Assembly: GCF_958450345.1 (NCBI RefSeq)
Contig: NC_088780.1
Span: 159,074,726 to 159,138,725, forward strand
Direction: 5' to 3'
DNA: 64,000 nucleotides
Source: Calliphora vicina
Lineage: Eukaryota; Arthropoda; Insecta; Diptera; Calliphoridae
Below are positions 20,895 through 33,845 of the stretch, in pieces. The notes under the pieces are model-generated. The model saw only the letters and a program-made list of their open reading frames with translations. It was not told where the DNA came from and did not search any database. The translations under genes and the position numbers were made by a program. Every line of letters starts with the position of its first letter. Position 1 is the stretch's first letter.

Positions 20895-21550
20895 AACAAG
20901 TAAGTAAGTATGGTCGGTCAAGCCCGACCATATAATAATACGCTAAGTAAAAGAGCAAAAACATATTTCTTTTAAAATTTCAATAATTTATATTTTTGAG
21001 TGATTTTCGAAAGTGGGCCTTATATGGGAGCTATGACCAATTATGGACCGATCACCATGAAATTAGGTCGTGTGATTTATGTCTATATTAAAGTTAACTA
21101 TGTTGAATACCGACATTTTAAAGCGACTTATGCACGTTAAAGTGATTTTAGGAAGCGGGTCTATATGGGAGCTATGACTAATTATGGACCGATCGTAACA
21201 AAATTTGGTGACATGAATTTTGTATATATAAAACTTATTTGGAGCGGAATTTGTGGAGATACATATTTACATTAAACATTTATGACCGATAAAGTCCAAT
21301 TTCGGAAAGACATTGGGCCGAAAAAATTATTTGTACCAAATTTGATCGAAATATCTTCAAAATTGCGACCTGTACAAGGTTTACATGGACAGCCATCTGC
21401 CAGACGGACGGACGGACATCGTTTAATCGACTCAGAAAGTGATTCTAAGTCGATCTCAGTATACTTTAAGGTGGGTGTTAGACTAATTTTTTGGGCGTTA
21501 CAAACATCTGCACAAACGCATTATACCATCCCCACTATGGTGGTGTAGGG
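20895..21550 (+). repeat. Dispersed repeat family A, near-complete copy
   Basis: From AACAAGTAAGTAAGTATGG to CACTATGGTGGTGTAGGG. It contains TATGGGAGCTATGACCAATT and its later near-copy, and GACGGACGGACATCG. The apparent 88-codon frame inside is not conserved in other copies. Confidence 0.65.
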
Positions 21551-21991
21551 TTGATTGATTGATATTTTGTTGAAAATATAAGCGATCCCAGATTATCGTC
21601 CTTTTCAAATTTGGACCACTATTTACTGACTTATCATCACGTTTATGTTTTTGTTAAATTTCATATTATAAATTATTTTTTGGTTGAAAATATAAGTGAT
21701 CACAGATTATCGATCATTTTCCATTTGTAGTAATATTTACCGACTTTTGGTTTCAGTACATGTTCATATAAAAATTAAATTTCAAAGACTAGATCCTGCT
21801 GCTTTCCCAAATAAAAAAAGAAAATGGCTCTCGGCAAATATATTTTTTACTATTAAGGTATTATAAATCATTTGGAAAAATGTATTACTGCTGTAAGCTT
21901 GAGGCTAGTCCAGTCTAAGACATTTAATTCTATTAGACAAATGTACATCCCAAAAACGTGTGTGTTTGTATTCTAGCACATATGTGTATAT

Positions 21992-24201
21992 TAGGGTGGC
22001 CCCAAAATTAAAGTTGCGGATGTTCCCACCTAAAATGAAAATTTGATTCATTCTAAGACTACGTTTTGAATTTTTTTCGTCCTGGGGTCAATATTTGGCG
22101 AGCTGGATCAAAGGATAAAAAGGTCCTTTTTTGAGGTTTTTTCCATTTTTTCCATATTTCTTCCAAAGGAAGTATATGTAAATTTGGTATCATATGAAAG
22201 GTCTTTGAGAGACGCATTCAATTGGTTAAAAGAAATTTAAAAAAAAAATTTTTAATTAAAAAATTTAAAAAATTTTCGACAAAATTTTAGTTTTTTTTAA
22301 TTTTTTCATAGAATTTATTCAAATACATAGATGAAATTTCTTGATCATAAACATCATGTAATTTCACCGAAATGGTTTTTCTCGTTTTTTAAAATTCAAT
22401 CCAGTTCAATGTTTATTCAAATTTGTTTAAACCTAATTTCATCCCTATCTGACAATCTCTGTACTCAATTCATAGTATATGTAATGGGCATCAAAATAAC
22501 TCAAATTTTATAAGCTTTCCATCGATGTATAATTTCGTATACTTTTCTTTTGTTAAGCTACGAATATTTAAATTTAAGCTAAAACATTTACTATACATCG
22601 CGCTATAATGATTATTTTAATGTTATTCCTTTGGAATGTTGTTGTTAATTTTAAGTAACATGTGAAAAACTGCTTATTACATATATTTTTACATTATTTA
22701 GTATATTGTTTGCTAAATGAGAAATATTAATTAACAGTTAAAACTTAAAAATATAAATTCATAGAAAATATTCTATTAGCAATATAAGAAGGTCGATTTT
22801 TTTCGATTACTGATAGCATGGATTGACTGACAAAATGTACAAATCGTTCTGTATTTTGTGAATGACATAGAAAATCCGAAAGGAATTAATAATATTAAAA
22901 TATCGCGATTTTATACATAATAGCTTAACCAAAGATAAAATAATTTTCTAGTAAAAAGTTTAATTTTATTATCGCGATTTTTATGAGAATTTATAATGTT
23001 TTACCTGGAATATCGAATGTTGCTTGAGTCGTTGTATTTCATTAATTGTTCTGTTGAGTAAAATTGAATGCAAGGGGGCTCTGAGAAGGCTACCTCTTTC
23101 CAATCTATTAAATCCGTGTACGATTGACAATTAAAATTGAGTGTTGGAATTGTGAATTGACGAAGTATATAATAAATAATAAGTATATAATAAATATGTA
23201 GTATGAAAACTATTTTTGTTATAAAAATGATTTGTTATTACATTTATTATCTCCCAACCTACACAATCATGTCTGATATGCCCTTTGAATTTTTCTTTAA
23301 TAAAAATAAATAAAATTGGTATTGTTGACAACAGTGTTCTAAAATGTGTTATGTTGCGATGTATTATTTCCAATCAAAATGTAAAATTTTATTTTTTTGG
23401 TTGTTATGCCCTTTTGATTTTAAGGTGACCATATATAAGATTTTTTGTAAAAATTAAAAAAAAAAGAGAAAAAATTTTCTCTTAAAATTTTACTAGTTGT
23501 CAATGATTTTATACAAATTCTTCATTACTTTAAAAATAAACGACAAAAAACAACAACATTCAAAAGCAAATTATTATTATTATTATGGAATAATGTTTTA
23601 GCTTAAATTTAAATATTCGTAGCTTAACAAAAGAAAAGTATACGAATTTATACATCGATGGAAAGCTTATAAAATTTGAGTTATTTTGATGCCCATTACA
23701 TATACTATGAAATGAGTACAGAGATTGTCAGATAGGGATGAAATTAGGTTTAAACAAATTTGAATAAACATTGAACTGGATTGAATTTTAAAAAACGAGA
23801 AAAACCATTTCGGTGAAATTACATGATGTTTATGATCAAGAAATTTCATCTATGTATTTGAATAAATTCTATGAAAAAATTAAAAAAAACTAAAATTTTG
23901 TCGAAAATTTTTAAAATTTTTTAATAAAAATTTTTTTTTTTTTAAATTTCTTTTAACCAATTGAATGCGTCTCTCAAAGACCTTTCATATGATACCAAAT
24001 TTACATATACTTCATTTGGAAGAAATATGGAAAAAATGTAAAAAACCTCAAAAAAGGACCTTTTTTCCTTTGATCCAGCTCGCCAAATATTGACCCCAGG
24101 ACGAAAAAATTTCAAAACGTAGTCTTAGAATGAATCAAATTTTCATTTTAGGCGGGAACATCGATACCTTATTTTTTCTCCATACAAACGGGGCCACCCT
24201 A
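21992..24201. mobile_element. hAT foldback element with ~600-bp inverted arms
   Basis: TAGGGTGGCCCC...GGGGCCACCCTA, flanked by the 8-bp duplication GTGTATAT (21984-21991 and 24202-24209), which is diagnostic of hAT. Arms ~21992-22595 and ~23600-24201 are almost identical. The ~1-kb loop has no recognisable transposase. Identical short frames in each arm are mirror images of one sequence, not genes. Confidence 0.88.
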
Positions 24202-24209
24202 GTGTATAT

Positions 24210-25195
24210 CTATCTATATATAATTTGTACATACACACATAAATACATATGTATGTGGAAATTATTTTTTGTTATTATCCTAAGGCTTTACACCGTAAAT
24301 CATTGTTTAATTGTAAATGACGTTTCCTTTGATGAGCATTCTAAAATGAAAATGTTTTTTTTTATTTATTTTAACAAATGTTTGCCCCATATTTAATTTG
24401 TACTAGCTGGATGACCACAAGTTCTTTTTGTTTCTTGCCATTTTATAAATTTTCAGTTGAGTTTCCTTTGGTTGCATACTTATACAGGTGTGTTTAGCTG
24501 TGTGTGTGCAGATAGGGGGCTATTTGTTGAACGAAACGTAATAAAATTTTGTTAAGTAAATTAAATATTTAAGCTATAAAAACCACAACAATGTTGTTGT
24601 TAAAATACATAGATGTTTTTGTGTTTTATTTTTTGTTGTTAATTTTTAAAACAAAACTTTCTACACAATTTAAGTGAACTGAAGAAGAACTTTGTTATGA
24701 ATATAGCTGAGCGAGTAGTTAGTAGTAGATACAAATACATATAATAGCCACAAAAAATAAAAGTTTTCTACTTTATTATTGTTCTTTTTGTTGTTGTATC
24801 TGTTGTTTTGCATATAACTACTGGCTTGTTGGCCAGACTTTGGGGGGTAGATAACATGCTTTTCATTCACTACTTTTACCTTTTAATGTGCTGACGGTGG
24901 TGGCCCTTATATTGTTTTGAATTAATAATACTGGTAGCATACTCCTGTTGTATTAGGAAGAAAAACGAAAACCAAACCAATGTTAATCTAACAAATATTT
25001 AAAACACTGTTGTTTACATTCAAACATACATCTGGTTTCATATGATTTCATAGATACTACTGGTGTATTTAGAGAATATATAATAACAGCATCATAATAG
25101 TTGCTTTTAAAAACTTTTACTATAAAAACTGAACAGTGTTTGTCGTTTGCTTAGAGGACAGTAGAAGAACAATTCATATAAACTTAAAATCTATA
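24210..25195. other. No recognisable gene or element
   Basis: AT-rich, low-complexity stretches (TTGTTGTT, AATAATAA), no supported coding frame. Confidence 0.4.
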
Positions 25196-25905
25196 AAGTC
25201 CCGGTCAACTAGACGAATCGACACCAAAGCCAAATATCCATGGCGATAAGGTATTAGTTGGGAGCAAAAGGGTCCTATATATTATGAGATGTAGAAATCT
25301 GACCAGATAATTATATGGAACCTGTACCGAACGTAACTGATTCCGTTTGAAGCGAGCATTTGCAGAAAAACTCATAGAATACGAAACCGTCATATTTTAT
25401 CATGTTCGGCCACCTGTTGCAATACATGTTAAAAATTATTCAGAATGCAGTGGCTGGGTTGGGTTTTGCCTCAACCACTTTGTAGTACAGATCGTGCCAC
25501 CACCGAATAATATTTGTTTCGATCGATGCAGAGCGCTCTCTCAGGGATACGCTTAACATAAGAACAGAGTATCCGAAATTGGCATATTTCGTTCTTGGCC
25601 TCAAAAGATGAGCTGGGCCGAATTACCGCACTCGTGATCGAATGAAATATCGTATCGAAAAATGATTTCGATATCGTAATTATAACAAAATGTACTAAAT
25701 TTCATGCTCGATATCGAATGTCGTAATCTCAAATCAGAAAATTACGATCGAATTTACTCGATATCGAATGCGGACCCAGTTCTTTTGGCTCGGAATGTTG
25801 CTAGAAAGATGGGAAAAGGTCATTGCTAACAACAGGCAATACTTTGAATAAATTTATCAAAGTAAATGATAAAAATTTGAAAAAATCTCGCATTTTTAAA
25901 ATAAA
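25196..25905 (+). pseudogene. Decayed mariner element, copy 2
   Basis: Successive frames give KAKYPW, a Trp-Glu-Gln-Lys-Gly block, LKRAFAEKLIEYETVIFYH, RPPVAIHVKNYSE, then YLFRSMQSALSG and EQSIRNW, and finally LLERWEKVIANN. These are mariner catalytic-domain blocks in the right order, with frame shifts. The N-terminus is missing and ~150 foreign bases lie at 25630-25778. Confidence 0.8.
25630..25778. repeat. Short insertion with CTCGATATCGAATG repeats
   Basis: Three direct occurrences of a CTCG(A/T)(G/A)ATCGAATG motif within 150 bases that interrupt the mariner C-terminal region. Confidence 0.5.
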
Positions 25906-25970
25906 AGTCTAAGGAAATCCTCTCAGCAGGCTATAAATATGTAGTTCTGAAATGGAATCAAATTCCGTTA

Positions 25971-26123
25971 GACCTCTTTCACACTAGGCAATTTAGTTGC
26001 GCAAGTCTCTTGCCCAACAACAAAATAGCATGTAAAATTTTCTTCTCCTTAACCCTACCTTACGTCTAACATCTACAAACACAAGAGACTTGCTCAACTA
26101 AATTGCCTAGTGTGACAGTGGTC
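25971..26123. mobile_element. MITE with TTA duplication (PIF/Harbinger-like)
   Basis: 153 bp with TIRs GACCNCTNTCACACTAGGC...GCAAGTCTCTTG over ~45 bases, flanked by TTA on both sides (25968-25970 and 26124-26126). Non-coding. Confidence 0.8.
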
Positions 26124-26768
26124 TTAATTGTTTTGAATCGGTAGCAAACCTGGTTTTTAAGTTGAAATCTCTACAAACAAAAGCTTCTTTAAATCGAAAT
26201 AATTGTACAGATCTGTACTGCAATTTGACTCTTTTATAATAATTTGGTTAATACTTAGTTATTGCTGTTGCCCTTATCTAATTAATCTCCACTGTAATTT
26301 TCTCAAACTTATTTGTATAAATGAATTTAGATTTTAACAATTAACACACCACAACAACAGTAGGGAAATTATTTTAAGAGCGGGGCCAAGATTTCAATTT
26401 TTAGTTAAAAGTTTGTACATGCATATTCTTGATAAAGTTTTGTAAAAGATTTATTTTTTTTGTCTTCAGCTTACCCAAAGAAAAAATAAACCAGAGTTAC
26501 ACTAGAAGAAAAATGTTGGTATCTTTTATAAAACACGCTCGAAATGCGTTACTATTATGTATTAAAAATTAGATCTGAATCTATCTAAGGAGGCCTCTTA
26601 GTACCAGATCCTTTGTATAATAGGTCATTTGTTAATCCTGTTTCTTTATGAAACTCTAGAAATAACTAACTGTAATACAAGGTTAGTAGAAGCCCGTTCA
26701 ATGTTATCCGTACAAATAAGTTTGAAACCAAAAACATGCCTTCTTATAGAAAGCAATAACATTTGATT

Positions 26769-27031
26769 GTCCCCGTCCACACTGTGAAACATTTGCTGCA
26801 AAACATTTTTAAATTCTCCTTTGAAACTGCATTCGTGACCACATAGTGAAGTTTTTACTTTTCAGTTTTTGACATTTCTGTACAGAACGAATATGAACGA
26901 ATAAATGTGGATGACATACTCAACAAAAACTTCATGTACATGAAGCAGAGTACCCGTTGCTATTCCTCTTTCCCCTTTAATCCACAAACTCAAATGTTTT
27001 ACAGCTAATGTTTCACAGTATGGATGGGGAC
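26769..27031. mobile_element. MITE with GTCCCC...GGGGAC termini
   Basis: TIRs GTCCCCGTCCACACTGTGAA / TTCACAGTATGGATGGGGAC, extended by AAACATTTG blocks. Flanks read ATT on both sides. 263 bp, non-coding. Confidence 0.7.
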
Positions 27032-28190
27032 ATTATAAGGTTATGTTACACATGTCAATCAGTTGTCGATAAATTCAATCCGGTCAATCCAACATTAAAA
27101 AGGATAAATTTTGAGAATTGTTTTGAGAATCATCTCAAGCCCTAGAGTTTCTGAAACTAAATTTTTAAAAAGATCTGTATTTACATTTATTTCAAGTTAC
27201 AGTAGGGTCTAGATATATAAAAATCAATAATAAAAAAATATTTCTAAAAATTCCATTCCGTAAAAATTAAAAAAAGGTGTGCTGGCTGCTATAATTTTTT
27301 TACAAAGATATTCCCCAGAAGTTTCTTTAAATGATGTATATAGTCATTGGACGGGCTTCGACGGTCTTTTTTTGGCAATCTATATAACATTCTTAGAAAA
27401 AAAATGTCAGTATATTTGAGACCAAAGTTTAAAGGACTATAACAGGAAAATGGAGAGGTCCATAAATGTAAGAAATACACTTAATAAAAGCCTATATCAA
27501 TGTTTATCTATGTTTTGAAGTATGAATTTCTATATGGTAAAACAATTGAGATATATGTAAGTTAGTAAAGCAGTAAAATATTAAAAAAAACATGATTCAA
27601 AATTGTTTGAACTTCTGGCGCTTCTGTCGAGAAAACGAAATATCCAATTGAAAAACCCATTTGTATTGGAGGAGAGCAGATTGTCAGCTTTCGAAAAAAC
27701 TTCGTTTTTCCAAATTTTAAAGAAACTGATTTTCATAATTTTGTCCACCTAGATTTTGATTTGGAACCACAGTGCGCAGTAAGCTGGTCTAATTTCATGA
27801 TGAACAAAGGAAAACTCCATGTGGATAGAGATTTGAAAGTACCTTGGCTAATCATGATTCGCCCTCTTTTAGCCCCTGTCCATGTTAAGATCATCGCAAA
27901 TGCTAATTTCATTAATGTCTGCCAATTGGTTAAGTTATTCTCGTGTTTGGAATACATATGCATGAGCATTCACCTAAATTCTCCTATTCGAAATGATAAT
28001 ATCGAATCTCTTACCAATCCTCAGGTCAGAATTTAATCAAAATCAAGTTCATTTATATTCATTTCATTTAATTTTGTTGCCATTTATGTTCTTAAATTGG
28101 ATATTTAGTGTTTTTATTTGAAAAACATGTGAACCTAAACCTCATTTTTATAAAAAGTTTTCTTTGCTGGCAGTATTTTACCATTTTTTA
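27032..28190. other. No recognisable gene or element
   Basis: Contains short frames on both strands near 27733-28036. The plus frame (LDFDLEPQC..., RDLKVPWLIMIRPLLA) reads somewhat protein-like but I recognise no family. Confidence 0.35.
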
Positions 28191-28199
28191 TACCCTTCA

Positions 28200-28247
28200 C
28201 CATGAGTTGCAAATTCGGTTGTGATAACGAATCTGTTGTCTCTGTGT
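28200..28247. mobile_element. Fragment of the CACAGAGAAAACAG MITE family
   Basis: GTTGCAAATTCGGTTGTGATAACGAATCTGTT...TCTCTGTGTA corresponds to the right end of 39705-39951. Confidence 0.65.
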
Positions 28248-28439
28248 AAGTTTGTCACTTCGTTTGAAATTTCATTTGCGATCCCACAAACTGGATTGGT
28301 ATAGTGTGATGGTGTTTTTGTTTCCAACCAGGGTATGCTTAATCTGTCCAGGTTCTTCAAAGGTCTGCTTCCTTTGAAATCTTTACCACAGATCTGTATT
28401 GGATCTTTGAAATATGTTTGTTTATGAGCGAAACTTCTA

Positions 28440-28740
28440 ATAGAGGATTCGACGAGATAAACGCTTTGGCTCTCGGTTAGCTAACGACTTATTATTATAA
28501 AGTAAATGCAATGGATGCAATCTAATGAGATGAATTCATTGGTGCTATAAGTTAAGACTAGCTACTGAGTATAATCCGTCGAGATAAATGATGTGGCTCA
28601 AGATCGGCTAACCACTGATTATTCTTCAGTTCTCATCGGCTAACTACAACTTATTGGCTATGACTAGCTAATGAGTACAATCCGAAGAGATAAATGCTTC
28701 GACTCTCGGTCGGCTAACTACTTTATTAGTACGAAGTAAG
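28440..28740 (+). repeat. Degenerate tandem repeat, ~107-125 bp units
   Basis: Three spaced copies of AATCCG(T/A)CGAGATAAATG...CTCGGTCGGCTAAC...TTATTA at ~28447, 28572 and 28679. Confidence 0.65.
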
Positions 28741-30600
28741 AACAATGGCCTAGTCTACTTATACTTTGTTCCAGATAGCAAGGTATAAGTAGATCGGGGC
28801 TTCGGTTCTAACCTCCCCTTATTTATGTTTTTCTTAGATGTCTTATATAACTTTTGAATATTAATGTTGGTTCCTTTATATCCGAATGACTTCTAGTTAG
28901 TATCAGTTTCGTTTAGTTTCAAAACATGTTTTCATTCTTGGCCAAAGTATTGCCCTGTGTAGTTTTATAAAATCAAGTAGCGCTGTGAGCGCTTTGTAAT
29001 CCTAAAAAGGTAACATTTTGGAAGGGCAAAACTTAGCATTTCCTTTTTAAATGAAGCTTAAAGCCATGAAGAATACCATAAATGGCTTATTCATGGCTTC
29101 ATCCTATTATTACAATATATGATTGATTTTTATGAACAAAATAGAAACCAATCTTTAGAATTTACAAACATCTTTGAGTGTATGCTACACATTATTTTTC
29201 TCTTCTTAAAGTTTCTTGGGTTATTTATTTTCGTTTTTTTTTTCTGTCCTAGTCGGTGTTTGATGTGGAAAGAGATTATTAGGAATTATTAGAAAACTTA
29301 ATAATAAAGCCTTAACAACAATGCACTCACTCACACTTTCAGCCACTTACAATAAGAATAAGAAAAAAAAACTTATTTAAAGTGATGCGGGTGTTAAAAA
29401 TGGATTAAAATATTACATCAAAGTATGTAGTTAGTTGACAAACAAAAAAGAAAGTTCCTTTTTTTGCTAAAGACCACAGAAAAAGTTTTCTTTTCTCCAT
29501 AGTTGTGGTTAATTAATGGATCATTTAAAATCTTTTGTTGTTTGTGTTTAAAATTAACATTATTATTTAGCAAAACGTAACTAACAGTAGATTAGGAGTT
29601 AAAAGAAAATCTGACTTTGATTTTATTTAAACTTCAAAGAAAAAATTTTGACATAAGAAGAGTATTTCGGATGAATGCTTAACATGTGTCATATGCCAAA
29701 TGAGTGCGGGCAGTAGTTTAAAAGAAAAGTCGGAAACAGTTTCTGTAAATCTTAGATATTTAAAATAACTTATAATGTATGAGATGTAATTCCCTTACAA
29801 TTAGCTGGCAAGCACTTCAAAATTCCACAAGGGTTCAGACAACTTGATAGAAAATAGCTAACTTAAAAAAAAACATTGGTAACAGAAAACTACAGTACCT
29901 TTCCAGCAATTAACTTCATTTCAAAGTGTCGATGCTTTCTCCAATAGCTCAGTTTCATTTAATGTTCCTGAATTTTAGGATTTTATTTATGTTTATAATA
30001 ATGTTCTAAGACCAGATATAGGAACGTATGTTCAAAACTGATAGCTTCCAGGGGGAACATAATCGGTTATTTACCTGTTATCCATATTCTCTGTATGCCG
30101 ACCACTGATTTACATATCAACAACACGAGTGTTAACTAAACTCATTAAAGCAAGTTAGTGAGAAACAAAAATTGCAATCAGTAACTTGTTAGTTTCCATT
30201 CGGATGTTTTTGATAAATGAGTTCTTGTGTGATGCAGTTTTTTTTTTTTTCAAACTGGATATTTCTCAGCACGCCAGGTTTGACAATAAAACACGAACTA
30301 TTTCTAAGATTCGAAAAGTGTAAGTTCGACCTTCTTTACACAGAGGTACAGTTTTGAGGAAGAATGAAAAAATAGCAAGGATTTTGTAGATTCACACTGT
30401 ATTTCCGAAGCTGTAGCGAAATATTAGGTTTTCATTTAAACTAGAACAGTTTATCTGCATGATTAACAGATCGATTGGTAAACTTGTGATATTTATAAAA
30501 ACTTTAGCAATAAATATAGATCGGATATCGATAGCGATCGGTTTGAATTCTTATAATATTTCAGAAACTACAGTAAAATATTACCAAACCAGGAATCAGG
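28741..30600. other. No recognisable gene or element
   Basis: AT-rich with no supported coding frame. Weak similarity between ~30050-30170 and ~34085-34260 (CCACTGAT..., AAATTGCAAT) hints at an old shared repeat. Confidence 0.35.
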
Positions 30601-30859
30601 TTGGTTTACGAATGATATTCTAGATACTTAAGCAGAATGAAGTGAAACCTATCGGAGTGCATAATTGGAGAGGTATCACACTACTCTGCATGGTTAATAA
30701 TTGAATCGCGTTCATAATAAACGAATGATTATCAGAATACATCTCACCTAAACTCAGGAATCAACTAGCTGGCTCCAGTTCCCAAAGATTCTGTGTGGAT
30801 TACGTCAACACTAGAGTGCTCCAAGATTGTATGGACGAAAAAAACTTTCTAGGTACAGG

Positions 30860-32868
30860 CCGTCCCCCCCCTCTAGAATTGTTCTATGTATTGTAGAAAC
30901 ACGTTGTGTAAAATATTAGGATGATAGGATAACGTTAACTGGTGGCGCAACGACGCTGAAGTTTTGAGGTGCATTTACAAGGGGAAAATATGCAATTTTT
31001 TCAGTTTTTGTAAAAATTTTGTCATTAAATAATGACTTTTACAATTTAATTTAAAAGAATCGAAATGTGTACGTAATTGTCGTTATAATAAGATATAAAA
31101 GACAAAAATTGGTAAAAAAATGTTAAAGTTATTAAAAAATCGCCAGGCCATTAACGTGTCTCAGGCCACTAGAACAAGAAATTTATGAACAAAATTAACA
31201 TATTTTGAGAAATATTAAAATAAAAGCTTATTTTTACTTAAAATATATCCATATTTACTTGTATATGAGTTTTTGTCCTCGTAGGATACCGTTAACCTAT
31301 TCGCAGGTATGACCAAAAAAATTAAATTTTTTTAACGGCAGTTTCAAAACTCCAATTTCAAATTTTTAAAAATTTTGTTAAACAAATTTCAGAATTTTTT
31401 GATCATCACATGGGGATTTATTGACAACATAATGGGGAATAAAAATGTGAAAAAAGTATGTCAATATCTCCTATAGTTTTTCCGTACCTGCGATATAAAT
31501 TTTGCGATTTTCGAGAAAAACTAATTTTTTGGCCATATTTTGGGGAATGACCAGAATTTCATTACTGTAATGATTTTTGAGTAAAAGCTATTCAGAATAA
31601 TATAATCCAGGTAATTTTAAATATAGTCTGAAAGTTTTACTAAAATCGGAAAACTTTAACCCTTAAATCGTGAAGGTCAAAAGTCAATTTTTTCAATATT
31701 TGGAATTTCTCATGGAAAGATAGCGAAATATTATACATTTTTGGGCCGATTTTGATGAAACTTAAGAAAAATATAAAATGAAGTCTAGTATTCACAATAA
31801 CAGTACAAAAATGGAAATTAACCCTTAATAGTACTTGGGGTCCAAATGACCCTCAACTTTTAAAATCACGAAAAACACATTCATTTTGACCCCAAGTACT
31901 CTTAAGGGTTAATTTCCATTTTTGTACTGTTATTGTGAATACTAGACTTCATTTTATATTTTTCTTAAGTTTCATCAAAATCGGCCCAAAAATGTATAAT
32001 ATTTCGCTATCTTTCCATGAGAAATTCCAAATATTGAAAAAATTGACCTTTGACCTTCACGATTTAAGGGTTAAAGTTTTCCGATTTTAGTAAAACTTTC
32101 AGACTATATTTAAAATTACCTGGATTATATTATTCTGAATAGCTTTTACTCAAAAATCATTACAGTAATGAAATTCTGGTCATTCCCCAAAATATGGCCA
32201 AAAAATTAGTTTTTCTCGAAAATCGCAAAATTTATGTCGCAGGTACGGAAAAACTATAGGAGATATTGACATACTTTTTTCACATTTTTATTCCACATTA
32301 TGTTGTCAATAAATCCCCATGTGATGATCAAAAAATTCTGAAATTTGTTTAACAAAATTTTTAAAAATTTGAAATTGGAGTTTTGAAACTGCCGTTAAAA
32401 AATTTAATTTTTTTGGTCATACCTGCGAATAGGTTAACGGTATCCTACGAGGACAAAAACTCATATACAAGTAAATATGGATATATTTTAAGTAAAAATA
32501 AGCTTTTATTTTAATATTTCTCAAAATATGTTAATTTTGTTCATAAATTTCTTGTTCTAGTGGCCTGAGACACGTTAATGGCCTGGCGATTTTTTAATAA
32601 CTTTAACATTTTTTTACCAATTTTTGTCTTTTATATCTTATTATAACGACAATTACGTACACATTTCGATTCTTTTAAATTAAATTGTAAAAGTCATTAT
32701 TTAATGACAAAATTTTTACAAAAACTGAAAAAATTGCATATTTTCCCCTTGTAAATGCACCTCAAAACTTCAGCGTCGTTGCGCCACCAGTTAACGTTAT
32801 CCTATCATCCTAATATTTTACACAACGTGTTTCTACAATACATAGAACAATTCTAGAGGGGGGGACGG
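30860..32868. mobile_element. 2-kb near-perfect palindrome (foldback element)
   Basis: CCGTCCCCCC...TCTAGAATTG on the left is mirrored by CAATTCTAGAGGGGGGGACGG on the right, and the match continues inwards to a ~60-base loop centred on 31864. Arms are ~970 bp with only scattered differences. Non-coding. A partial relative is at 48480-48598. No clear target duplication. Confidence 0.93.
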
Positions 32869-33507
32869 TCAAAATTCGCAATTTTATTTTTTTGGAGCAA
32901 TCTAGTCAACACATTGCGGTTAATCGTCGAGCAATCTATCGAATGGTGCACACCTCTCTACATGTAGTTCAGAGACACACTAATCACATAGAAATATTCA
33001 AAGTTCTCGAAGGAAAAGGAGTACCCAGCAAAATGTTCCAACTTATTCCAGATCTGTATTCCAGAACTACCTGTCGTATATGGCACGACAGCAGTTGATT
33101 TTCCAAATACTGGTACAGGAGAGTTTACACCAGGGATGCGTCATATCACCGCAACTCTTCAACATTGAGCTATAATGTCATCCGTATCCTAAAACCATAG
33201 AGCAATATTTTGGGGTTTACACGGCAATCTTAGCGGTATTGATTACGCAGACGACATATGTCTGATCGCCCACAGTCCGACTTATCCGGAATGGTGGATG
33301 ATGTGAAGAAGTTCACAGCAGTGAGTATAAACGCCACCACCACCAGCCAATTCAAATCGGGTAGCCGAATATATAAGATGCCGTATAAATAAGAGTGGCG
33401 CCACCTTAAGCTTCTTTGAACAGATTTGGAGGTCTACACACATCTTTAGGAGTATACAAATTAGAATATTCACCAAAAGCATTAAATCAGTGGTCCAATA
33501 CGGATGC

Positions 33508-33845
33508 GAAACTTGGAACTTACCGAGATGGGAGCTGCAAGCGTTTCAAGGATTTATTAATCGCTGCCTGTGTCTTTTTGCCAAATACGATCTCCAATGA
33601 AACATTTTGCGAAATTACAAATCAAGAACCTGTCTCTGTCGCATTATGTAACCTTCTCAGAAAATATTATGATGCGAAAGTTGGAACTTACGGAGATGGG
33701 AGTTGCAAGCATTGCAAGGATTAATTAATCGGTGCCTGCGTCTTTTTGCCAAATACGATCTTCAATGAAACGTTTTGGGAAATTACAAATCCAGAACCTG
33801 TTACTGTGGCAATCTGGCGCAGTGTGTAACCTTCTCAGAAAATTT
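33508..33845 (+). repeat. Internal tandem duplication in the RTE relic
   Basis: GATGCGAAACTTGGAACTTAC...AACCTTCTCAGAAAAT occurs twice, ~162-172 bases each, ~90 percent alike by eye. Confidence 0.85.

Noticed and set aside
22331..23849. Two 60-residue near-identical ORFs at 22331 (+) and 23667 (-)
   Set aside because: They are the same sequence in the two inverted arms of the hAT foldback.
27733..28036. Overlapping ORFs on both strands near 27.8 kb
   Set aside because: Somewhat protein-like on the plus strand but with no recognisable motif and no splice context.
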